The position numbers and the translations under genes were made by a program. Below, one piece after another: positions 52,444-62,641 of a stretch of DNA of 64,000 nt. This DNA is from Symsagittifera roscoffensis (lineage: Eukaryota; Xenacoelomorpha; Acoela; Convolutidae). Position 1 is the first letter of the stretch, and the number at the start of each line of letters is the position of its first letter. The notes under the pieces are model-generated. The model was given only the letters and a program-made list of their open reading frames with translations. It made no database searches and had not been told where the DNA came from. The stretch spans positions 74,979,617 to 75,043,616 of the forward strand of contig NC_087063.1 of the NCBI RefSeq assembly GCF_963678635.1, read 5' to 3'.

Positions 52444-54984
52444 ATGCCGTCGCTGAACAGAAACGAGAAAGTGCAGTGAGGGGATGGTGTAAACATGTAT
52501 GTTCGTCAACTTGCGGCTCGACATCGAAAAAGATGTGCTAAAGGAGCTATTTCTTGTCCTGATTGAAAGAATATGGGGTGAACAACGGAAGCCAAGTGAT
52601 ACGGTGGCAGACTTGAAGAAGATTGTGGAGGAGGAAGGGGAAGATAGAGAGAAACTCAAAGAGGAGTTGAATGCTTGTCAACACTTCCTGGTTGACACTG
52701 AGATGGAGAATGGGAGGCATAAGGTATTTAACTTTCAAATGTCAAAGTTAGATACCAAGATTACCAACGTGAAGCTCGAAGAAGTCTTCAACAAGCAGGA
52801 TTCCGCTGCAAAAATCAATTTTGCTCTTAGATTTGTTCTTCGTAATGTCAAAACGGGAGAATATCGATATTACTACGCACACGAAAATAATACATTGTTC
52901 GAAAAATCGTTTTTACTGTGTACGAAAGCAGATTTGATTTCAATCCAAGGCAGAGTTGAAAAGTTTGATATCGTGGAGCAATGCACTCAAGAACGTCAGA
53001 ACACAAAATGGAGGTTCAAATTGATCACAAATGTCACTATTTTTGCTGCACTACTGAAAAACATCCCAATGTGATGTCCAGACTCTGTCTTGCGTGAACC
53101 TTCACTACGACATACGCAAGTAAACTGTCTTTTGTCGGATAAAGATAAACAACCATACAAAGATCATCTTTGCCTTTTCCGTGCAATAAAAATGTATTTG
53201 CATGGTCATAGTAACCTCGATTCTCATACATCTCAACTGTTTACAGAGTTTGTATCAAAATCTGGATACGATCCGAAGAACTTTCGAGGAGTTGCCATTG
53301 ATGATTTACCTCTTGTAGAGGGAATAGTTGAACGTAACATATTCATTTACAATTTTGATATTCAGGAAGAAGAATATGTTGGAGAATTAGCCTGGCGAAG
53401 TATTGAAAAAATCAAAAAAAGAGTCAAATTGCTAAGATTCAAGAACCATATCATTCACACGAATGATATTGATTCTTTCTTCAAGTGCTTTCGATGTCCT
53501 AGCTGTGACTGTTTCTTCAACAGATCAAACAACTTCAACAGACATGTTATGACTTGTAAAGATAGAGTGCGACGCATTTATCCAAAGAATGTATATACAC
53601 TTCGAGAAACGCATTTGAAAAGTTGGAAGGTTTCAATATCCTAGTTTCGAAAGATAACACACTCTTCAACAACCTAGCCATTTTTGATTTTGAGTCGATA
53701 TGTGTTCCATCAGATGAACTGAAAGCTACCCAAACATCAACCATAGCCTCGAACCTGATAAATGAACCAATTTTTCTTTATAATCGATTTCGTAATCAAG
53801 CTCGAACTTTTGGCTGAGAAAAGTAAGCTCAAAATGAGAACTAAATTTCAAGATGTTGAAAGAGTAGTGAATGAGCGGATGTCAAAAATTTTTCAAGAGT
53901 TGAATGAAAGATGTCAAAAACATCCAACTGAAAATTTTGAATGCGAAGATGAATGTATAGAGGATACAGAAGAAACTGATATGTCCACTCAGTTTTTGAG
54001 AATGCAGAAAAATCAGCTGATTGATTTGAAACAAATTTTGGAGAGATATGTTAACACGTTACCTGTATTTGGGTTTAACAGTGGAAGATATGATCTGAAC
54101 TTGATCAAGAGCTATCTGATTCCCTACCTAATCAACTATAAAGAAGCTGAACCAATGGTTATCAAAAAGGCTAACGATTTCATATCCTTCATATCAAGAA
54201 ATTTTTAGGTGGAGCAACATCTCTAGACTCCTTTCTTGAATCTTACAAAGCCAGTGAGACAAAAGGGTTTTTCCCTTATGAGTGGTTTGACAGTTCAGAC
54301 AAGCTCGAGAATGAAGAATTACCTCCATACGAAGCCTTTTTCAGTAAACTGAGAAACAACAACCCTTTTGATAAAGACTTTAAGGATTACCAGAACCTGA
54401 AGTCAAGTGGACTTGATGAGCAGCAAGCACTAAAGAAACTTCAAATCAAGTCAGTATCCGCATCTGGATGGGATAATTACAAATATTTACAGGAGATTTG
54501 GCAGAAACATGGAATGGCTACATTTAAAGATTTTTTGCAGTGGTACAACAACAAAGATGTTGTTCCAACCCTTGAACCAATGCAAAAAATGGTTCAATTT
54601 TATCATCAGAAAGAAATTGATATGTTAAAACTTGGATGTACTCTTCCAAATCTGGCAAATATTTGTCTGCACAAATCAACCAATGAAAAATTCTACCCTT
54701 TTTGCGAAAGTGATAGAGATTTGTGCGAGAAAATTAGAGAGGATATGACATGTGGACAACCAATTGTGTTTTTGCGAAAAGCTGTTGTGGACAAAACCTT
54801 TATCAGGGATTCATCGAATGTCTGCAAATCAATTGTTGGAATTGATGCGAGCCAGCTCTATCCCTATTCAATGAGTCAAGACATGCCAACAGGCTTGTAC
54901 ACAAGATCGGAGTTTGATTCCGATATGCAAAAATTCAAGGCTAGAAATAACCGATCTCGCAACTTTGAGAACATGGTCATGTCT
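52444..54984 (+). pseudogene. polB: Maverick DNA polymerase B, N-terminal half
   Basis: This is the protein-primed family B polymerase that replicates Mavericks. The start M-P-S-L-N-R-N-E-K (52,444) leads into degenerate zinc fingers. The conserved N-terminal region follows, with R-Y-Y-Y-A-H-E-N-N-T-L-F (about 52,865-52,900). C-P-S-C...H-V-M-T-C is near 53,500. The 3'-5' exonuclease has F-D-F-E (53,684-53,695) and F-G-F-N-S-G-R-Y-D-L-N-L-I (about 54,068-54,106). Polymerase motif A is G-I-D-A-S-Q-L-Y-P-Y (54,840-54,868). Frames break near 52,480, 53,075, 53,645, 53,815 and 54,205. The gene is cut after N-M-V-M-S at about 54,984 by a 205-bp repeat; its C-terminal half is inverted at 57,690-56,354. 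Confidence 0.9.
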
Positions 54985-55230
54985 TAGTCTGCTTAAACGT
55001 CGGTCACCCAAAAATCCTAAGCCTTTTACGCTTTTGAAAAAGAAAGCGGTTTTTTGATCCGACTTTTCAAGCAAGTGAGGAATATTTATTCTTGGTGTGT
55101 TTATTATTGCTTCAGTCAGTTTCCGACATGTTAATAGAGCGTTTTCGACGGATTTTTTTATACCATCTGAGAGGAGTTTGAATGGAGTCTGCTTAAAAGT
55201 CGGTCACCAAAAAATCTTGAATTTTTATTA
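54985..55230 (+). repeat. 205-bp repeat array, left, in polB
   Basis: One complete unit, AGTCTGCTTAAACGTCGGTCACC through GAGGAGTTTGAATGG, plus about 45 bp of a second. It is the inverse of the array at 57,691-58,265 and sits precisely at the break in polymerase B on one side and the LTR end on the other. Confidence 0.9.
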
Positions 55231-55238
55231 GACCCAGT

Positions 55239-55719
55239 TGTTTTTCTGGTCTGTTACGGGCTAAGTAAAAAGTTACCATTTTTAGTCCATCAGCCAAACG
55301 ACTTTTCATCAGCTTTCGTTTACATAACCACAAAAATGACCAAATAGCTGGGTCTCGAATCCCAAGACTACGTGATCACTATAAGAAAACGGCTAGAAAA
55401 CCACAATTTACCATGTTTTAGTGTCAGTTGTATACTAAATCCATTAGAGATGGTTTGACTCTTTCCTCGATTCTAACTACTCATGCTCTGAAATACTATA
55501 TTGACCATATTGTGGTTAATTAAATTGTTCAGGGCGTTACAGTAGCTAAAATATATACTCAAAGTCCCACGCAGTCTCTGGGCATGGGACCTCTAATTCC
55601 GTGTTTTCCCGGGGATAACGTCGTTATCTTTCCAATTTCGTGGCACGAGAGGGTTCGGATCCGTTCCGGATGTCCCACTGGACCTTCCTTCCGTTCAATC
55701 TTCTTTAGACAAGCGCCTT
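55239..55719 (-). mobile_element. Right part of split LTR, inverted
   Basis: The reverse complement matches 26,185-26,661, from GCGCTT.(T)CTAAAGAAGATTGAACGGAAGG to GACCAGAAAAACA, and then AC-TGG. Its missing first ~23 bp are at 38,815-38,837. The six bases next to the Maverick end are the target duplication. Confidence 0.87.
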
Positions 55720-56030
55720 AGTAGTAGAAGAGTGAGCAAGAGTGGGGGAGGGGGTGGTGGGAGACCCCCATGTTGTAAGATATGTAATAGAACATCCGGT
55801 CTCCCAGCTATGTATTAACATTGGGTATAGAGACTACAATGTATTAAGATAGGGAATGGTAAGGTTTCAGTGTGATGGTAGATAATGGTAAGAAAATTTT
55901 TTTGGTTTTTGTGTAGAAGTGTCTAGTTTTGTCGCAAAAATCTCGGCGCGCATTATCTAATTGTTAAATATTTCTGGTTAATTACGTGTAAATTGTGTAA
56001 TGAAGGTCTTTTAATTAGATTTTTGGTACA
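55720..56030 (+). repeat. Maverick right terminal repeat (in inverted segment)
   Basis: Aligns base for base from AGTAGTAGAAGAGTGAGCAA with 38,838 onward. Because the segment is inverted it appears in the same orientation as the left repeat; restored, it is the expected inverted repeat. Weaker similarity continues to about 56,235. Confidence 0.9.
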
Positions 56031-56353
56031 TGGTAAGTTTCAGATGGTAAGTTGCTGAAAACATTTTTGGCGCACGAATTTTTTGAGCTCGATTTTGTCG
56101 ATACTTGCGTTTCATAGTTAACTTCTACGGTATAAAAATTTTAATTTTTGTTTTATAGGTTTGATTCAACGAGAAAACTATCTAAAGCTATACTGAAACC
56201 TAACGAAATTTCGAGAAAAAAATCATGTTTTTCGAAAAAAAAGTTAAATTCAAAAGATGAAGTATATAAATCACTGTTTCGTATAATCATTTTACCACAA
56301 ATTTACAGTTATTTAATCAATACTGAATGTAATGCTATTACACTATCAGTTAT

Positions 56354-57690
56354 TTACAAGTTCAAAGGTTTTGTATGTATTTCATCGTCCTGAACTTGTC
56401 TTTTAGGGTAAAAAAAGCTCAATCCCTTCTTTGTTTGCTCGTATGTAGCAACCACATGATTACTGGTTCTGAATCCTCTGTTTGTTGAAGTCAAATTGAT
56501 TGCTTTGTCGAGTACTTTCCTGTATTTTTCCATAGGACCATCACCGGATTCCTCTAGAATTCTTTTATTCACTCCTTTGCTGCTAAACTTCATCTTGTCT
56601 GATTTGTTGTCATAGCAACAATAAGTCTTGCTGCATAAACATAGCATCTCCGTACACCTAAATTCTTCTTTGAACAGACCAGGCTCTCGTTTATCGTGCT
56701 TCTTGTGAACGCTACAACATGTTCGTGGAAAAAATTTGTTTTCGAATCTGCTCTAAATTAATCTCTGCAATCTTTTTCTCTCAATTTTTCCCAGTCCCCT
56801 TTTTTCTCCAGACGAATACAATCATACAAATTTTCCTCAGCAAGAGCTAAATACAACGTATCCGTGTCCATTTCTAATTCCTCGAACTTATTCACATCAC
56901 AAAATTTGTCGACAAAATTGTAGTAAAGCTCAAGCATTCTCATCTTTGCATACTGCAGAAAAAAAAATCCGACTATTCTGGGTTCTTTGTGCTCAATTGT
57001 TGACCTTAGTAACTCAATCACGTACAAGTCTTTCTGAACGGTGTTCAATCGTTTGAAGAGTGGTTCATTAATTGCTTTGTGTGTTTTCTCATCATTCAAA
57101 CACTTTTTGATCGTATTTATCGATCTGTCCATTATCTGCTAACCGTAGGATGAATTACCTAAAAGCTTCATAGTCTCTGCAACAACACCGGATAAAGGGT
57201 TCTCATCTCCTTCCCTTCTAGCATCAACAACTGACTGAAAAAACTTGTTGAAGCATTTTCGAGGGAGATACTGTACAAAGCGGTAAACTTTTGTACACTG
57301 TAAGCCAAGTTCCATATAGAAATTGAAAAGAGGAGTAATGATGGAACCTTTTTCTAGTTTGAAACTAGATATTAGCATACGCTGGGGATGCTTAAGAAGG
57401 TCATGTTCAATGGCATAATTTTGCATATATTCCCCAATGTCATTTCTTCCAACTTCAGTGTTTTTAGAAATTGGAGGAAAATAAGAGGGAAATTGGAGGA
57501 TAATTTTTTTCAAAAAAAGAATCAGTAGAGAGAGGTTTTTTGTAGGGAAAGTTGGATCGGATATGATTCATTATTTTTTCGTTCGTTTTGAAGTTTTGCA
57601 ACCACTCACATTCCCACATTTCTTCGATTTTTTATCCTTTTTCGCGAATATACTCACGTCTCAAGTCATCCATCTCTCTCCTTTTTCAAA
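56354..57690 (-). pseudogene. polB: Maverick DNA polymerase B, C-terminal half
   Basis: On the minus strand homology begins R-E-M-D-D-L-R-R-E-Y-I (about 57,680) and W-E-C-E-W-L. Then come N-T-E-V-G-R-N-D-I-G (57,450), polymerase motif B K-L-L-G-N-S-S-Y-G (57,165-57,139) and motif C E-M-D-T-D-T-L-Y-L (about 56,880-56,850). The end has Cys-rich C-L-C-S-K-T-Y-C-C and ends at 56,354. Motif C normally reads D-T-D-S. There is a TAG after motif B (57,136-57,138), a frame shift near 56,700, and deletions near 57,535 and at the 57,690 edge. It ends about 120 bp inside the right terminal repeat's weak zone. Confidence 0.88.
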
Positions 57691-58265
57691 CTCTCAGATG
57701 GTATAAAAAAAATCCGTCAAAAACGCTTAATTAACATATCGGAAATTGACTGAAGAAAAAAAACACACCAATAATCAATATTTCTCACTTGCTTTGAAAG
57801 TCGGAACAAAAAATCGCTGCCTTTTTCAAAGGCGTGAAAGACTTAGGACAAAAAAAAATTTTGGGTGACCGACTTCTAAGCAGACTCCATTCAAACTCCT
57901 TTCAGATGGTATATAAAAATCCGTCGAAAACGATCAATTAACATGTCGGAAATTGAATGAAAAAAATACACCAGAATTATATATTTCTCATTTGCTTTGA
58001 AAGTCGGAGCAAAAAGCGCTGCCTTTTTCAAAGGCGTGAAGGATTTAGGACTATTAATAATTTCAAAAATTTTGGGTGACCGACTTTTAAGCTTTTAAGC
58101 AGACTCCATTCAAACTCCTCTCAAATGGTATGAAAAAATTCCCTCAAAAACGCTGAGTTAACATGTCGGAAATTGACAGAATAAAAAAATTTCACTATGA
58201 TTATACATTCTTCATTTTCTTCGAAAATTGTAACAAAAAACCGCTGATTTTTTCATTTTTTTTGC
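57691..58265 (-). repeat. 205-bp repeat array, right, three units
   Basis: Units start at about 57,692, 57,899 and 58,114 with CT(C/T)TCA.ATGGTAT and run about 200-215 bp, each with AACAT.TCGGAAATTGA, a GAAAGTCGGA block and GGGTGACCGACTT..AAGCAGACTCCATTCAAACTC. Opposite orientation to 54,985-55,230. Confidence 0.92.
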
Positions 58266-60751
58266 TCAATTGAGAAATTCTGAATTTTTCTTTTTACGTT
58301 TTAAGAGCACTGTGCCAGTTGCCGAAAACAAAGCAAAAAACCAAGCAAGTCTGTCAGTCGACTGAAAAAATATTTTTTTAAAAGTGTGACACAAAATAAT
58401 TTCTCCTAGTTTATAGTAGTGTGCTTGTTTTGAATAAATTATTTTCAGTTTTATCGTCATGATACAAACAAAAAAGTGTTTCCTCTGATAGGCTTTCGCA
58501 TGTCTGACTTCATCTGACTTCATACCACATATCGTATAAGGAAACAAGCATATCTGATATGCAGATGAAAACCAAAATTTGGAAATTTTCAAGAATTTTG
58601 AGATTTCAAAAAAAATAACCAAAAAATTCAAAAAAAGACGGAAAAATTTATTTTAATATTTTATATGATTTTTATCAGCAAACATTTGAATTCGTTACCA
58701 GGTTCCCTAGGGGGGAGGGGGGAGTGGGCGAAATAGTTGAAAAGATACATTTTGGTTTGTTCACTTGTCAACTTAGGTGGGCTTTATAAAGGTGGCGCCC
58801 CTCATTGAGAAAAGGACTTGGAAATTTATTTTAAGCCAATCAGAAGTTAGTATTCAAAAATCTCAAAGATATCGCAATTAGTTCAGTGAATCCAGGCCTT
58901 AAAACTAACATTGACCGATTTGAAAATAAGCAGATGAATGAGTTTTCAAGTATTTCGAAATTTTCGAAATGAAAGTCGGATATTGAAAAAACCTAAGACC
59001 GATTTGAAACAATAACGCGGATCATGTTGAAATAAGTTGACACAATCGTTGAAAAAAAAACGATTCGTGTTGATAATGATTTTATTAGGATTTTATTAGC
59101 TATTTTAGGATTTTATTTACTATTTCCTCCCCTATTTTGGATCTTGTTAACTGTTTCCCCCGATTGCAATAGGGGGGGGGGGACAGTTAACAAGGTACAA
59201 AATTCGTATATTCTTTACTGTTCAACTCTTTCTTTATAGGGGGGATATTCGTTACAAGGTACCATAAGAGGGGGGGGGGGGGGATAGTTAATCAGATCCG
59301 CTATTTAATCTGCTTTTTAGTTTTTCAGTTATAATTGTAACAACAAATATATAAAGGGTTGCTGATTTCCGCTCAAATCACGACGAAAATGGTTTTTACT
59401 AAAAATTGCTGCAGTAAACGCAAAAAAAAAATTTCAATGATTTTTTTTGCCTAAAATTGTAGCGAGTCTGAAAAAAACCCGAGTTTAATCATTTACCAAA
59501 AAATGTTCATCTTGACAGGATACTCTCTTGATTTACGTAAAATTTTTTTAGCAATCTTTGAAAAACCAGATATTTGAAAATTTTTCGAAGGCTTCTATAA
59601 CCTTTTCAGATCTGGTGAGCAAGCGTGTTTTGATCTGAATTTTGTTAAACTGTCGCAACAGATGGAGCATTGTTGTGGACTGACAGGAAAATGTTTGATA
59701 TGTCAATTTCAGTTGGCAGAAAAATAACAAGGAAGAGATTCTCCTTCCGTAATTACGAAATCTGAATCAATAAGCATGTCGGACCCCAGCACATCAAAAT
59801 GGTTTCTCTTGGTCCGGAGCAGATCTAGAATTTTCTCGGATGCCCCTCATTTTCTGGGTGGACGGCCAAAAACAGAGAACTTGTCTTCTCATCGGGGCAT
59901 CTTTTCTCAAACATTTTAATTTGAATAATGATTTTAAACTTGTAATTAAGTATTGAAGGTTTGCATGGTGAACAAATTATCTATCCTGAACACATTTTAG
60001 CCATAAATTACACGAAAACTCACAAGTTTAGTCATAAAACTTTGTACAAGTAAACTGAACAAGGAAAACTTCAACTATCGAGGAAATGAAAAAGAGCCGA
60101 AATTGAAGGTCAAAAAATTGTGTCGAAGGGGGAATCTTTTGGGTGGTCAGGTGGTAAGATCCCTGTGAGGGGACTGCTCGCACTGAAGTTTCATGCATAA
60201 TAATCGATGATCTTCAGTTTTATAGTCTGTCTCTCTAAAATTCGAAAATAATCGATTATAATTGATGAGAAATGAATTGGATTGTTATTATGTCTCAAAG
60301 TAAAACAATCCATCTTTAATCGATTATAGTCGACTAGTTTTGACTTATTTTCGAAAACTTTTATCGAACGAATTATAATCCGTTGTAATCGATTGTAATG
60401 GATTATAATTAATTTTTTAATGTCTTTTTTTGTGCTATTTTCATTTATTCATAACAAATTTACTTTGCTTATAATAAGTTAGTTATTTTGTGGTCTCGCT
60501 AAAGTTGCACTGTTTCTTACTTTTACTCGCGTTTTAGAATAAGTTACGTATGTATTTTTGCTATTGTTCAGTATTTTTTGCAAACCCCAGAATTTACACC
60601 ACGCCCCCTCACCACGTTTAACCCTACCCCAAAGTTACCTCTTCTAGTGGGTGGTGGGGTGGGAGTTTGGTGGTTTTGGGCGTGGGGGTGTTTGGTGACG
60701 TGGGGGCATTTCAGGGGGACGTGCAGAGGGGACTGTGGGGTGTAGAGGGGG
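58266..60751. other. No gene; AT-rich with G-run repeats
   Basis: No supported gene. 59,085-59,300 carries paired G-run segments (GTTAAC...AATAGGGGGGGGG...AACAAGGTACAAAATTCGTATA) that recur at 61,665-61,860. 60,190-60,420 is rich in ATAATCGATTATA-like words. Confidence 0.6.
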
Positions 60752-61503
60752 GATAGCGGGGGGGGAGAGGAGGTATAGCGGGGGGGGGGGGGCGTGGGGC
60801 TGTAGCGAGAAACATAGTAATTATGGGGATGAACCGTGATTATGGGGATTCGTTCGCGCTCGATTTTTGCAGAAAGCTGCAAAAAATAGAATAAAAACAT
60901 TTCAAAATATCGATTAAATTAAAAGCAAAAAAAAAAAGATTCTAAGTAGATTATAATGGAGTGTAATGGATTTTTGTTTTTTGACAATAATCGCTTCGAA
61001 TGGATTAGAAATCCATTACTTTGTCTATATTTGCCATGATTATCAATATTATAAGTTTTTTTCTATGATAGAATGCTCCGATGGTTTTTAAAACTTGTTG
61101 CTCAGAGTTGGAACTCCAAGAAAAAAATGGATAGCGGGGGGGGGGGGAGTGGAGGTACAGCCGGGGGGTGGGGCGTGGGGCTGTAGCGAGAGACATAGTA
61201 ATTATGGGAATGAACCGTGATTATGGGGATTGTTCGCGCTCGAGTTTTGCAGAAAGCTGCAAAAAAAAGAATAAAAACATTTCAAAATATCGATTAAATT
61301 AAAAGCAAAAAAAAGATTCTAAGTCGATTATAATGGAGTATAATGGATTTTTGTTTTTTGACAATAATCGCTTCGAATGGGTTAGAAATCCATTACTTTG
61401 CCTATATTTGCCATGATTATCAGTTTTATAAGTTTTTTTCTATGATAGAATGCTCCGATGGTTTTTGAAACTTGTTGCTCAGAGTTGGAACTCCAAGAAA
61501 AAT
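60752..61503 (+). repeat. 378-bp tandem duplication
   Basis: 60,752-61,129 and 61,130 to about 61,503 are near-identical, both beginning GATAGCGGGGGGG and ending GTTGGAACTCCAAGAAAAA. Indels are mostly in the G-runs. Confidence 0.93.
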
Positions 61504-62205
61504 ATGTGAAGTACAATGTGATTGACTGATTTACCAAACCGCAAAGTTAGAAATAGGTGAAACTTCATGCCTCAATTCAATTTGGAACCATTTAAAAGAC
61601 GGATTAAATTTTCCGCTCACGCGTTAATAGCACAAAAAATATCGCGCAATAATTGGCAATTTTTTGATCTTGTTAACTATTTTCCCTGTTAGCTATTGTC
61701 ACTTGTTAGTTAGATTGTTAACTATATTACAATAGGGGGTAGGGGGGATAGTTAGCAAGGTACAAAATTCGTATATACTTAACTGTTCATTTCTTTATTT
61801 GTAGGGGGAGGGGGAAATTCCTTACAAGTTAGCATAGGGGGATAGTTTGCAAGATTCCAATTGTTAAACTAGCAACTGTTGAACCCCTAACTTTACGAAA
61901 CATATGTTTCAATTTGAGCTCAGGAGAACAATATTTTTGCGAGGATGCAAAAAGTTCCGTCTAAAATTGTTAATCAAAGAAATCGATGTTTGTCTTGAGA
62001 AAAAACCACCCTGAGCGCAGCTACTCCGTCACTTTCTTCAAGTAAGCCTAAATTTTCATCTCAGATCTGCTTAACAATTTCCACTCAAGGTAACTACTTG
62101 AGAACCTCCAGCCCTATGAAAAAAAAACAGTAAATTAGTACAAAAGCTTTCTATTCAGAATTCTAAATTTGCTTCGAAATTTCGACTAGGTCTATTTAAC
62201 ATCCT
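61504..62205. other. No gene; second G-run repeat
   Basis: 61,665-61,860 repeats the 59,085-59,300 structure in direct orientation, with GGTACAAAATTCGTATA shared. Otherwise no feature. Confidence 0.6.
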
Positions 62206-62213
62206 CCATACTT

Positions 62214-62633
62214 AGGTCTTATGCACCAAACGGCCCAAAATCATTACTTCTGCACCTTTCTTGAACTCAAATTGTTAAGACTGAGTCTGATTCGCAATTT
62301 AAACACTCAAGTTCAAATAACATGGTCCTGCATTTTAATTGGAACTTCAAGCTAATAATTTTGATGCTTAACATGATCACAACTTTTAAATTTTTGATCT
62401 GCTTGAGCCATTTTTTAGAATTTTTCTTTTTTGAAAAACTTATCTTGTGACTTGAAAATAATTTTATTAAAGTTTAACCTTTTGGTATTTTATCTGATGG
62501 AAATTTTGATTGAATTGCCTGGCCATGTTGGTTGAATTTGATTGGCTAATATTAGCCAATCAGATTTGATTGCATAAATTTCAGCTCAACATAGAAAAAA
62601 AAAAAAATTTTGGGCCATTTTGTGCATAAGACC
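62214..62633 (+). mobile_element. 420-bp MITE with 8-bp target duplication
   Basis: Ends AGGTCTTATGCACCAAACGG and the inverse ...CCATTTTGTGCATAAGACC match in 21 of 24 inner positions. CCATACTT flanks both sides (62,206-62,213 and 62,634-62,641). An 8-bp duplication is typical of hAT elements, although the termini are not classic hAT ends. There is no coding sequence. Inside, 62,539-62,562 is a perfect 24-base palindrome. Confidence 0.82.
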
Positions 62634-62641
62634 CCATACTT

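Larger units (their letters stand above)
38838..57690 (+). mobile_element. Degenerate Maverick/Polinton inserted in an LTR
   Basis: This is a self-synthesising DNA transposon. Evidence is terminal repeats starting AGTAGTAG at 38,838 and 55,720, a protein-primed-type DNA polymerase B, and a 6-bp target duplication in the split LTR: GAGGCG at 38,832-38,837, and CGCCTT at 55,714-55,719, whose complement AAGGCG differs by one base. The right part (about 54,985-57,690) is inverted, and it includes the trailing LTR piece, which is not Maverick. Element DNA is about 18.1 kb, within the family's usual size. I recognise no integrase, ATPase, protease or capsid gene, so it is probably non-autonomous. 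Confidence 0.85.

Noticed and set aside
56148-56393. Plus-strand ORF beside the Maverick right terminal repeat
   Set aside because: It lies in the weak outer part of the terminal repeat and overlaps the polymerase B 3' end; no protein-like conservation with the left repeat.
58795-58815. Primer-binding site TGGCGCCCCTC
   Set aside because: No LTR end precedes it and no retroelement follows; chance match.
60568-60900. Pro/His-rich 110-codon ORF
   Set aside because: It is a translation of the C-rich complement of G-runs, in a duplicated non-coding block.
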